This document shows, piece by piece, positions 1-8,645 of a DNA stretch of 64,000 nucleotides. How positions within the stretch are numbered: position 1 is the first letter of the stretch; each line of letters opens with the position of its first letter. The position numbers and the translations under genes were made by a program. The DNA comes from Flexithrix dorotheae DSM 6795 (lineage in GTDB: Bacteria > Bacteroidota > Bacteroidia > Cytophagales > Flammeovirgaceae), in contig NZ_KB903451.1 in assembly GCF_000379765.1 (NCBI RefSeq), forward strand, positions 30,841 through 94,840, in the 5' to 3' direction. The notes beneath the pieces were generated by a model. That model had not been told where the DNA came from, did not search any database, and saw only the letters and a list, made by a program, of their open reading frames with translations.

Positions 1-1784
1 TAATGCACAAAAGAATCCCCCGATTTTCCTTTCAGTTTATTTAATCCACCACCAAAAGTACCAATCCATAAATCACCTTTTTTACTTTCATGCATTGCCA
101 GAATATAATTATGGCTCAATGAAGTAGAATCTCCCTTTCGGTTAAAAAATTTTCTGAAATTAGGTTTGGCTTTTGTCTTTTCTGTTTGGGTAAGCATATT
201 TAGACCATTACCCGTACCTATCCATATATTCCCATCAGAATCCTCCAGAATACTTCGAATAATATTATTGGATAAAGCCTGGTGATTGGAAGGATCATAT
301 TGGAAATTGGTAATCTCGATTTCTTTATGGCTATCCGGATCTTCAGTTCTGCGGAAAATTCCCTGATTATAAGTTCCAATCCATAAAATCCCTGATTGAT
401 CTTTGGAAAGGGAAAAAACTGATCCGCTATTCAGGTTTTGTGTATAGAAGGTAATATTTCCTTTTAATGGTTCTTTTAAGTGAATTTTTCCTAATCCTGT
501 TGATTGCTGAGCGCCCACCCAGATAAAAGAATCACTACTTGTTTGGTTTTCACCCTCACAAATGGTAAAAACCCTTTGCGGTTCGGGCAAATAATCAAAA
601 TTACCATTGTAGTTATTTCCAAAACTTTCAGGTAAATAGCTGATTCCCCCTCCTTCTGTTCCTATCCATAAATTTCCAGAATGGTCTTCAAACAAGGCCC
701 TAATCTTATTATAACTCAAACTACCACTTTCAGGTCCTTTTTTGATGTGTCTGAATTGTTTTTGGCCAGGATCAAAAATATTTACCCCTCCTCCGTTTGT
801 CCCTATCCAGATCATTCCTGTCCTGTCTCTATACAAGGATACCACCACATTTTTGCTCAGGCTTTGCGCATTCATCAAATCATTTTGGAAAAGCCTGACA
901 TCCATGAATTGATTGTTACTATCCTTTTCTATCCAATAAATACCTCTATTTGAACCCGCCCAAACTTTCCCGTTTTCATCAATTTCCAGTGCTAAAACCG
1001 ATTTATCAATTAATTGCAAAGGGCTTTCATTACTGTCTGGCTGATAAAAAAAACAGGCTTCTGTGGTCCCCACAAAATAATTTCCCAACAAATCTTCCCT
1101 TATGGCCCTGACTCCGGAATCGAAAACAGGATCAGAAATTTTTTCCACCAGGTTCCTTTCAGAATCTGTCAGTTTAAATAATCCATTGGAACCGCCTATC
1201 CATATAACACCTTTGCTGTCCTCATAAATACAATCTATTCCTCTGTCATTTGGGTTCTCTCCGGGTAAGGATATCCTCTCCACCATATATTCATTTGTGG
1301 TACCTGGAACACTTTTAATTTTATTCAGACCATGGCTGGTTCCTACCCAAACCAAACCTTTGCTATCTCCATAAATGCTCAGAATATAATTTCCCCAAAG
1401 GCTTTTTTCATTCCCCGGTTCATTTTTAAATTTCCTGAATGTTTCATTTCTGGAATCAAAAAGGTTGACACCATTGCCGGTTGTACCAATCCATACATTG
1501 CCTGCGGTATCTCCGGAAATGGCAAAAATCAAATTGCTGTTGATACTGGTAGAATCATTCTTTTTCGGTTTGAACAAGGAGAATTTGTAACCATCATATT
1601 TGTTCAATCCGTCATGCGTGCCGAACCACATGAAACCCTGCCTGTCCTGAAAAATAGCATTGACATCATTTTGGGAAAGCCCTTCTTCTGTGGTAAGGTG
1701 CCTGAATTCCAGCTGGTTATGTTGAGCACATAACCAAAATGGAATAAGTAACTTGAATAATATAATCAGACCAGTCTTTTTCAT
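1..1784 (-). CDS. Two-component-propeller sensor regulator, N-terminal part (runs off the left edge)
   Basis: This is the N-terminal ~594 residues of a sensor of the hybrid two-component (HTCS) or related propeller type; the stop lies outside the window. It starts MKKTGLIILFKLLIPFWLCAQ, a signal peptide, followed by the typical first blade with the motif EEGLSQNDVNAIFQDRQGFM and then WFGTHDGLNKYDGYKF. Repeated blades of the pattern G-N/D-L/V-W-I-G-T follow throughout; the same frame still reads GDLWIGT at about position 60, so the frame seems intact. In known HTCS proteins this periplasmic propeller binds an oligosaccharide and is followed by a transmembrane helix, histidine kinase, receiver and AraC-type DNA-binding domain; none of these can be seen here. 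It lies 84 bp downstream of a sulfatase on the same strand, so it probably senses the substrate of the SusC/SusD locus at 7-11.7 kb. The output domain is an inference from the family. Confidence 0.85.
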   Translation of the reverse strand, partial: MKKTGLIILFKLLIPFWLCAQHNQLEFRHLTTEEGLSQNDVNAIFQDRQGFMWFGTHDGLNKYDGYKFSLFKPKKNDSTSINSNLIFAISGDTAGNVWIGTTGNGVNLFDSRNETFRKFKNEPGNEKSLWGNYILSIYGDSKGLVWVGTSHGLNKIKSVPGTTNEYMVERISLPGENPNDRGIDCIYEDSKGVIWIGGSNGLFKLTDSERNLVEKISDPVFDSGVRAIREDLLGNYFVGTTEACFFYQPDSNESPLQLIDKSVLALEIDENGKVWAGSNRGIYWIEKDSNNQFMDVRLFQNDLMNAQSLSKNVVVSLYRDRTGMIWIGTNGGGVNIFDPGQKQFRHIKKGPESGSLSYNKIRALFEDHSGNLWIGTEGGGISYLPESFGNNYNGNFDYLPEPQRVFTICEGENQTSSDSFIWVGAQQSTGLGKIHLKEPLKGNITFYTQNLNSGSVFSLSKDQSGILWIGTYNQGIFRRTEDPDSHKEIEITNFQYDPSNHQALSNNIIRSILEDSDGNIWIGTGNGLNMLTQTEKTKAKPNFRKFFNRKGDSTSLSHNYILAMHESKKGDLWIGTFGGGLNKLKGKSGDSFVH

Positions 1785-1867
1785 CTTCACTTCACTAAGC
1801 TTTTTAGTCCATTTTCGAAAAATAACTAAAAAAAACCACAACTTCTAATAGAAAAAATCCCGATCTT

Positions 1868-3574
1868 CTATTCCAAATGAACATTACCCTCTTTTTCCAT
1901 TTGGCTTTCCGTAGTATACCGAAGTACTTTTGAACTTCCTGTACCTCTGGCCATTTTTAACTCCCTTTCCCAGGCTTTTCTCAATCTTTCCAATTCTGCC
2001 TGATGGTCCGGGTCATTTATCAGATTTGTTGTTTCAAATGGATCATTTTCCAGGTGAAATAATTCTTCATAAACTGCTGGTTCACCTTCTAAAGAGGCTT
2101 CCACATAATATCTGTATTGGGCAATCCCTGCATCATGAACAGAATAAAGCATACTTTTCATAGGGATGTTCATGCTTTTGGCTACTTCCATTTTAGTTAG
2201 GGCAGAAAGATTTTCATTTTTATAATACCTTATATATTTCCATTGCTTATCCTGAACGGCCTCGCATCTGGGGTTACCAAAATGAGTGGACCATAAGTTT
2301 TCTGTAAATAAATACTCCCTCACTGGCGATACATTTCCTTTTACAATTCCCGATAAATCCTTCCCCTGAAAAGATGCTGGAATTTCTATTCCGGCTTCAG
2401 CCAGCATAGTAGGAGCAATATCAATAGTTTGCACCAATTCCGCTACTTTTTTTCCTCTGTGTTTTTTCTGCACTAAAGGATTGTAAATGATCATGGGCAC
2501 ATGGGTGGTAATTTCGTAACACAAAGCTTTACCTCCCAATCCAAATTCCCCACTAAACAAACCGTGATCTGAGGTGAAAATAATAATGGTATTTTCATCC
2601 AGTTTTAGAGAAGCCAGTTTTTCCCTAAGTTGTCCTATTAATCTGTCAATTCCCGTTACAGCCTGATACTGTCTGATTCTCCGCTCAATTAAAGTCTCAG
2701 GAGTATCAACAAAATCATAACCTGTCTGCCGGTTTTCCACCTTCAAAATTTCTTTGGGCAATTTAGGATTTTTAATATCAGCTTTAGCCACATAATATTG
2801 GGGAAGGGAAATATTCTGATCTCTGTAAAGTGATTTATAAATATCCGGATCATCAGATTTCTGCTTCATCGTGCTTGTACTCGCGCTGTGAGGCAAATTG
2901 AAACATACAGACAAGCAAAATGGCTGATCTTTCGGACGGTCCTTTAAAAAATGTACGGCTCCTTCCAAATTCTTTTGGTTGTCCAGGAAATCACCAATCC
3001 CCTCTCCAATGATTTCCACCTGTGTATCGTAAGCAGATTTTTCAAATATTTTATGCCTGTCTTTTGGGTAAAAAGACAAATGTCCGTGACCGGCATACCA
3101 ATAGTCAAAACTTTTTTCCATCAGTCCTGTTCCATAACCATTTTCTCCAATTGGTGCATGATTTTTCCCTATATAACCCATATAATATCCCGCCTTCCGC
3201 ATCAGCTCAGGATAAGAATTTTCCCAGGCTTCCGGTGCCACACTGGTCCCGGAGTTGAAATTGACACCGTGTTTTCTTTCGAATTGGCTCAGGAAAATAG
3301 ACACTCTGCTGGGGGTACAAATGGCACTGGTCACATGGGCATTGGTAAATAAAACACCTTCGTCAGCCAGTTTATCCAGATGAGGAGTCTGGATTTCTGT
3401 GTTGCCGGTACATCCCAACATGTCATAAGATTGATCGTCAGTCAGGATAAAAATGATATTAGGTTTTGAGCCCTGGCTTTGTCCTTTTACAATTCCAAAA
3501 TTTGTAAAGATTAAAAAGGACAAACTAAGGAAAAAAGCAGTATTGAAAATTTCAGACTTAAAAACTATAACCAT
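1868..3574 (-). CDS. Secreted S1-family sulfatase
   Basis: Arylsulfatase-type hydrolase, 568 residues, predicted to remove sulfate esters from a polysaccharide outside the cytoplasm. A hydrophobic leader (residues ~12-31) precedes the N-terminal sulfatase sequence PNIIFILTDDQ, whose two Asp residues (46-47) are metal ligands. The modification site is C86-T-P-S-R90, the canonical CxPxR whose Cys is converted to formylglycine by a sulfatase-maturing enzyme; no such enzyme is encoded in the window. A later TSDHG motif supplies further metal ligands. The C-terminal region (LFHLENDPFETTNL) is the usual sulfatase subdomain. It lies 28 bp downstream of the FG-GAP lipoprotein gene and upstream of the sensor, and is probably co-transcribed with both. 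The family is certain. The sulfate position and sugar cannot be read from the sequence. Confidence 0.93.
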   Translation of the reverse strand: MVIVFKSEIFNTAFFLSLSFLIFTNFGIVKGQSQGSKPNIIFILTDDQSYDMLGCTGNTEIQTPHLDKLADEGVLFTNAHVTSAICTPSRVSIFLSQFERKHGVNFNSGTSVAPEAWENSYPELMRKAGYYMGYIGKNHAPIGENGYGTGLMEKSFDYWYAGHGHLSFYPKDRHKIFEKSAYDTQVEIIGEGIGDFLDNQKNLEGAVHFLKDRPKDQPFCLSVCFNLPHSASTSTMKQKSDDPDIYKSLYRDQNISLPQYYVAKADIKNPKLPKEILKVENRQTGYDFVDTPETLIERRIRQYQAVTGIDRLIGQLREKLASLKLDENTIIIFTSDHGLFSGEFGLGGKALCYEITTHVPMIIYNPLVQKKHRGKKVAELVQTIDIAPTMLAEAGIEIPASFQGKDLSGIVKGNVSPVREYLFTENLWSTHFGNPRCEAVQDKQWKYIRYYKNENLSALTKMEVAKSMNIPMKSMLYSVHDAGIAQYRYYVEASLEGEPAVYEELFHLENDPFETTNLINDPDHQAELERLRKAWERELKMARGTGSSKVLRYTTESQMEKEGNVHLE

Positions 3575-3602
3575 AAAATGAATTTTGTATGTTCGGTTAA
3601 TT

Positions 3603-6600
3603 TTACAAAGGGTTTAATCTCATTTGAAATACCTGAAGGGATTGATTATTCCTACCTACAAGAAAGGACGCATTAGGCTGATTTTCCAACCTGATCCCCA
3701 CCACTTTTTTAACTTCTCCTTTGAGTAACAATCCGGTTTTGAAAGGCGAAAGTGGATAAAATGAGCCTCCAGCTCTTCCCAGTAACACCTGACCACAACT
3801 GGCATCGTTCCTAGGCGTTTCCACCTCCGATCCATACAGATTTCCGGCAATTAAAATATCCTTATATTCATCTCCATTATAATCTACGATTTCAATGGCA
3901 TTAATAGAAGACAACTGGGTGCTATTGGGCAACTGATGAAAAACCATCCCTTCTTCTCCCTTATTTTCCAGCCAGTAATGAGCAAAAGTATTGGCTTGAT
4001 AATGCAGCGCCTTTTCCAATATTTTCTCCCCATAAATATCGGCTAAGTTGGCACTGGCAAAGGCATCGAAAGTTTTGAACCTTTTGGCAATCACCGGAAT
4101 CTGCTGTGAGGAACATTCTCTTCCTCTCAAGGGTAGTTTTTTACCTTTTTTAGTGGTGCTCAATACAATATCCATTCTGCCATTTTCATCAAAATCGTGG
4201 GCGTAAACCTCAAATGGAGCCTTATCTGAAGATTTGTATTTATAATTCAATCCCAGGTTTCCCGCCACAAAATCCAAATCGCCATCATTATCCAAATCGG
4301 CTGCTTTTAAGCTGTACCACCAGCCTTTCATCTTATCCGTCTGATAAATTTCAGAAACATCTGTAAAACCAGTACCTTCATTTTTCAAAAGTAAAATGTG
4401 CGTCCACTCTCCGGCTACAATCAGATCAATTTGGCCATCTCCATCAAAGTCTGCCCACTCAGCAGAAGTTACCAAACCAAAATCCTTTAAAACAGGAGCA
4501 ACTTCCATGGTCACATCGGTAAATTTTAATTGCCCGTTTTTACCTCCCTCATTCCTTAAAATCAGGCTGGAGGGTGGAAAAGGATACTTTCCCGGGATTA
4601 TTCTCCCCCCTACAAATAAATCCAGATCCCCATCATGATCAAAATCAGATGCGGCCACACTTTGACCACTAATATCCATTTTGGGCAAACTATTCAGGCT
4701 TTTCTTAAACTGTCCATTTTCGTTGATATACAATCTATCCTGAAAAAAACCAGCATCTTCCATAGGATCATTTCCACCACTTACCACATACAGGTCCAGG
4801 TCTCCGTCATTGTCAAAATCTTCCAGTAATGCCCCTGTATCTTCCTGACGAAAATCTTCCGTCCAGGGGCCATCTTGTGGTTCAAATTTTCCCATGCTGT
4901 TTTGGATAAATAACTGGGCCTTTGCCCCACTGGCATTTCCGATAAAAAAATCTTCCAGCCCATCATTATTTACATCTCCCACACAAAGTGCCGGACCCAT
5001 CTGAGAATTTTTATGGGGTAAAAGAGGTTCAGTAGCAAAGTCATTGAATTTGTCCTCCACATGGCTGAAATTTTGGGCAATGACTTTTTGCGAAATATCC
5101 TTAAACACCTTTTTTTGCTGCTTGTGGAAATCACCCTGAAATAAGGCATCTTTATAATCCAATTCCAAAAACTGATTGCTTTTTTGAGACCTTAGCACCT
5201 GAATTTTTTGATCTGGCCACAACACCTTTACTTCTTTTATCATTGCAGCATCTTTCAGCCCAAAGTGAAGCACAGGTTCCACACTGGATTGAAAACCTCT
5301 GGTAAGGGTCATTTCCTGTAATTGCTCCGAATCCTGCGTATTCACCCAAACTCTTGCTCCAATTCCAAGTGGATTCTTTTCACTTCCCTTCAGCTTTACT
5401 TTTAAATATTGATTACCATAATTTTCCGCCTTATTCTCCATCAGGGAAAGCTCAGCATCCAGGTTGTTAATGACCAGGTCAATATCCCCATCATTATCCA
5501 GGTCCCCATAAGCCACACCATTGGAAAATCCTTCTTCAGCCAATCCCCAATCTTTTGTGGTATTGGAAAATTTGAAATCTCCTTTATTTTGAAAAACATA
5601 ATTACTGAGCGGTTGGCTGGGTAAAGCTTTAAAATCCTTTTCAGCATCTCCAAAAAATGCGGCATCACTGAATTTTGCCAGGACATCATTATTATTCACA
5701 TCCCGTTTCATCCCATTGGTGATGAATACATCCTTGGCTCCATCATTATCCAGATCGATAAACAAAGCTCCCCAGCTCCAGTCAGTTGTGGCCAACCCGG
5801 CAAAGCGGGCAATATTTCCAAATTGCGGAATTCCCTCTTCATTGATCCCCTGGTTTATTTGCAAACTATTTTGCATATATTGGTAATGAAATCCAATTTC
5901 TACCCCCTGCCAAAAGGAGGAAGGACTCATAGAAGCCATATTGGTTTTAGATCGGTAATGGTCTTCAGGTGTCATATCTACCTGAAGAATATCTATAAGA
6001 CCATCGTTATTGAAATCTGCAGCATCTGTGCCCATTCCGAACATGGAAGTTTGATTGGTAGCCGTTTTTATCACCTCTTTAAATGTACCATCCTTTTGAT
6101 TGAGGTAAAAGTAATCAGGCACATTGAAATCATTGGAAATATAAATATCAGTCCATCCATCATTATTGAAATCGGTTGTCACCAGCCCCAGCGATAAACC
6201 AAAGTTTCTCACGCCTGCCTGATCGGTGACATCGGAAAAAGTCCCATTTCCATTATTTTGGTATAAATGGCCGGAATCTTCCAATTTGTTCTCGTCCATT
6301 TTTAATTTGTAAAAGGAATTTCCCTGTGAAACTTTTACGGTAGGATAATTAGCTACAAAAACATCGAGCAATCCGTCATTGTTATAATCGAAAAAGGAGG
6401 CCTGAATGGAGGCACTGGCATCATCAAGGCCGAATGTTTCAGCCTTTTCTGTAAAGGTATTGTCTTTATTATTGATGAATAACTGGTTTTTTCCCGGCTT
6501 ATCTTTTCCTGAAACACAGAGATAAATATCCAGCCAGCCATCATTATTGATATCAACCATGGTGACTCCGGTGTACCAGCGGTTATCCCCGTTTAAATTT

Positions 6601-6917
6601 GATTTTTCACTGATATCTTCAAATTTCATGTTGCCCTTGTTGAGGTAAAGCTTATTAGGCACCATGTTTCCGGTGACAAAAACATCGGATAAACCATCAT
6701 TGTTAATGTCTCCTATGGCTACTCCACCACCCATATACAGGTAGGGAAAGGTATAATAATTTAAAGTGTCATTTTCGATAATGTTATTGGAAAAGGTCAT
6801 TCCGGAAAGGCTTGCCGGAACTTTACTAAACTGTTGGTCTGACATCACTCTCCCCTCTTTTTCACCACAGGAAAACAATGATAAACACAAGAAAATAAAG
6901 AGTAGTAAACGAGTCAT
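3603..6917 (-). CDS. FG-GAP/VCBS repeat lipoprotein with ASPIC/UnbV domain
   Basis: A large (1104-residue) surface or periplasmic lipoprotein. The leader ends LSLFSC with the lipobox Cys at residue 17. About fourteen calcium-binding-like loops of the form D-x-N/D-x-D-G-x-x-D (for example GDINNDGLSD, VDINNDGWLD, GDLDNDGDID, GDVNNDGLED) are spread over the length, as expected for two beta-propellers. Between them lies an ASPIC/UnbV-like segment (GIGARVWV to the LHFGLKD stretch, roughly residues 505-580). Proteins of this type are common next to SusC/SusD genes in Bacteroidota, but their biochemical role is mostly unknown; glycan binding or adhesion is an inference. It lies downstream of the susD terminator-like hairpin at 6971 and 28 bp upstream of the sulfatase, so it may be the surface glycan-binding component of this PUL in place of a SusE/F-like protein. 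The domain call is strong and the function weak. Confidence 0.85.
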   Translation of the reverse strand: MTRLLLFIFLCLSLFSCGEKEGRVMSDQQFSKVPASLSGMTFSNNIIENDTLNYYTFPYLYMGGGVAIGDINNDGLSDVFVTGNMVPNKLYLNKGNMKFEDISEKSNLNGDNRWYTGVTMVDINNDGWLDIYLCVSGKDKPGKNQLFINNKDNTFTEKAETFGLDDASASIQASFFDYNNDGLLDVFVANYPTVKVSQGNSFYKLKMDENKLEDSGHLYQNNGNGTFSDVTDQAGVRNFGLSLGLVTTDFNNDGWTDIYISNDFNVPDYFYLNQKDGTFKEVIKTATNQTSMFGMGTDAADFNNDGLIDILQVDMTPEDHYRSKTNMASMSPSSFWQGVEIGFHYQYMQNSLQINQGINEEGIPQFGNIARFAGLATTDWSWGALFIDLDNDGAKDVFITNGMKRDVNNNDVLAKFSDAAFFGDAEKDFKALPSQPLSNYVFQNKGDFKFSNTTKDWGLAEEGFSNGVAYGDLDNDGDIDLVINNLDAELSLMENKAENYGNQYLKVKLKGSEKNPLGIGARVWVNTQDSEQLQEMTLTRGFQSSVEPVLHFGLKDAAMIKEVKVLWPDQKIQVLRSQKSNQFLELDYKDALFQGDFHKQQKKVFKDISQKVIAQNFSHVEDKFNDFATEPLLPHKNSQMGPALCVGDVNNDGLEDFFIGNASGAKAQLFIQNSMGKFEPQDGPWTEDFRQEDTGALLEDFDNDGDLDLYVVSGGNDPMEDAGFFQDRLYINENGQFKKSLNSLPKMDISGQSVAASDFDHDGDLDLFVGGRIIPGKYPFPPSSLILRNEGGKNGQLKFTDVTMEVAPVLKDFGLVTSAEWADFDGDGQIDLIVAGEWTHILLLKNEGTGFTDVSEIYQTDKMKGWWYSLKAADLDNDGDLDFVAGNLGLNYKYKSSDKAPFEVYAHDFDENGRMDIVLSTTKKGKKLPLRGRECSSQQIPVIAKRFKTFDAFASANLADIYGEKILEKALHYQANTFAHYWLENKGEEGMVFHQLPNSTQLSSINAIEIVDYNGDEYKDILIAGNLYGSEVETPRNDASCGQVLLGRAGGSFYPLSPFKTGLLLKGEVKKVVGIRLENQPNASFLVGRNNQSLQVFQMRLNPL

Positions 6918-6970
6918 AAGGGTGAAAGTTAAGGTTGCATTATTGAATACATGAAGGTAAGAAAATTCAA

Positions 6971-7002
6971 AAAAGGGCGCATTAGGAATGCACCCCTTTT
7001 TT
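6971..7002 (-). terminator. Intrinsic-terminator-like hairpin after susD
   Basis: Read on the minus strand, GGGGTGCATT, a short CCT loop and AATGCGCCC form a stem that is followed at once by a run of T. It lies about 30 bp past the SusD stop and ahead of the FG-GAP lipoprotein gene. It would end or attenuate susCD transcripts, giving more SusCD than downstream products. Confidence 0.7.
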
Positions 7003-7031
7003 ATATACTATAATTGAAACTAATAATTAAA

Positions 7032-8588
7032 TTAATAACTTGGATTGTGCTTGAAGTTTGGATTTGCATCCAGTTCATTCTGAGGAATATCAATGTATTC
7101 CCTACCTGGTTTGTATGAACCTACTCCGGCACTTTCCGATTTTAGACCAGGAATATCTACCAGTTTTTCCTTCACTTTTCCCCATCTCAATAAGTCGAAA
7201 TATCTTGTTCGTTCAAGAGAAAGTTCTTTTACCCTTTCGTCCTCAATATCCTCCATAGTGATAGAAGTAAATTCCGGCATGTCTACTCTTCTTCTTACTT
7301 CATTTATAGCATCCAGAGCAGTTGGTGTAGAGCCATTGAGCATAAATTCAGCTTCAGCATACATCAATAGCACATCTGCATATCTCAGTAATCTTAAATT
7401 ATTACCGGATTGGTGCCATCCGTTAGTTTGTGAAGCTACATATCCCTGTTTTACATCCAAATGCTTGTTGGCAAAAATTCTGTCATCACCTGGGTAAATT
7501 TCCTGATAACTGGCATCCTGATAAGTCCTTGATTTTAGTACTTTACCTGCATAGTTTGTAGAATCTTCGGAATCGAAGAATAGTGTATAAAATGTCCTTG
7601 GATCAATTTCTCCATTCACGGTTTTTTCATCCATAAACAGATCCAATACCCAGTCATTAATTCTGGTTCCGTCCTGACCGGTATAACCAGCCGGAGCTAA
7701 GTCAGGATGAAATGCAGCGCCTTTACCCGTTCCGGGTGCATCTCCACCCCATCCATTGTTACCATCAGAAACCAACTGAATTTCGAATAATGATTCCTTA
7801 TTATTCTCCATATCTTCGGTAAAATTATCGCCATAATCTTCCATTAATCCATAAGCAGGATCATCAATTACTTTCTGGAATTCAGCTTTTGCTGCAGCGT
7901 AATCTTTTTGGTATAAAAAGGTTTTTCCTAAAAAGGCATTAGCAGTTCCCTTAGTTACTCTACCTAAATTTTTATCTTCCCACGAGTCAGGCAATAAGGT
8001 TTGAGCCTGTTTTAAATCGCTAATAATTTGTGCCCAAACTTCCTGAGGGTCTGCCTGAGAAACATCTCCAATAGGGTTATCAATTTCGCTAATTGGCTCA
8101 GTGATTAAAGGTACATTCAACCAGTTATTTACCAGACAGAAATAGTTGTATGCTCTGATAAAATAAGCTTCACCCAGAATGTTATCCCGAAGTGTAGCAT
8201 CCATATCAATTTCAGGTACATTGGCAATCACTTCGTTTGCTCTGGTCACCCCCTGGAACATGGCACTCCATACCCAAAAAGTTCCATTACCCAGAGAAAT
8301 ACCATTAAAGTTACCTATCGCAGTTCTTTCAGAAGTACCATAAGGGTTCGTTACATCATCTCTGTAATCCGAAAGGAAAATTTCGAATCTGCTGTAATAC
8401 CAGATATGGGTAAAGGGGCTATAAGCACCGATTATTCCTTTTGTGGCATCCTCTTCAGTTTTCCAAAAAGTATCAGGAGTAACCGCATTGGGGTTTTCCT
8501 GTTCCAATATTTCATCATCACAGCTCAATACTGTAAACATACTTAACAGCAAGGTGAGCAAAATGCTTTTTCTATATATGTTTTTCAT
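7032..8588 (-). CDS. SusD/RagB-family outer-membrane lipoprotein
   Basis: Glycan-binding lid of a SusCD outer-membrane importer, 518 residues. The leader MKNIYRKSILLTLLLSMFTV ends in LSC with the lipid-anchored Cys at 23. The segment NPNAVTPDTFWKTEEDATKG is the typical SusD start, and the TPR-like core has NEVIANVPEI, AEAYFIRAYNYF and RVTKGTANAFLGKTFLYQKD. The C-terminal half carries LRLLRYADVLLMYAEAEF and the closing SLERTRYFDLLRWGK. The gene follows its SusC partner by 57 bp. Family membership is clear. The ligand cannot be inferred; the adjoining sulfatase suggests a sulfated glycan. Confidence 0.95.
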   Translation of the reverse strand: MKNIYRKSILLTLLLSMFTVLSCDDEILEQENPNAVTPDTFWKTEEDATKGIIGAYSPFTHIWYYSRFEIFLSDYRDDVTNPYGTSERTAIGNFNGISLGNGTFWVWSAMFQGVTRANEVIANVPEIDMDATLRDNILGEAYFIRAYNYFCLVNNWLNVPLITEPISEIDNPIGDVSQADPQEVWAQIISDLKQAQTLLPDSWEDKNLGRVTKGTANAFLGKTFLYQKDYAAAKAEFQKVIDDPAYGLMEDYGDNFTEDMENNKESLFEIQLVSDGNNGWGGDAPGTGKGAAFHPDLAPAGYTGQDGTRINDWVLDLFMDEKTVNGEIDPRTFYTLFFDSEDSTNYAGKVLKSRTYQDASYQEIYPGDDRIFANKHLDVKQGYVASQTNGWHQSGNNLRLLRYADVLLMYAEAEFMLNGSTPTALDAINEVRRRVDMPEFTSITMEDIEDERVKELSLERTRYFDLLRWGKVKEKLVDIPGLKSESAGVGSYKPGREYIDIPQNELDANPNFKHNPSY

Positions 8589-8645
8589 AATTTCGATTTT
8601 TAATATTTGATTCTGTTTTACCTGGATTATGATGAAAGGTCATCA

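Noticed and set aside
681..1733. Plus-strand reading frames of 90 and 133 codons.
   Set aside because: They are antisense to the propeller sensor, whose frame is continuous and shows the repeated WIGT blades.
5823..6197. Plus-strand 124-codon frame as a small membrane protein.
   Set aside because: It is antisense to the FG-GAP lipoprotein and its composition follows the complement of the DxNxDG codons.
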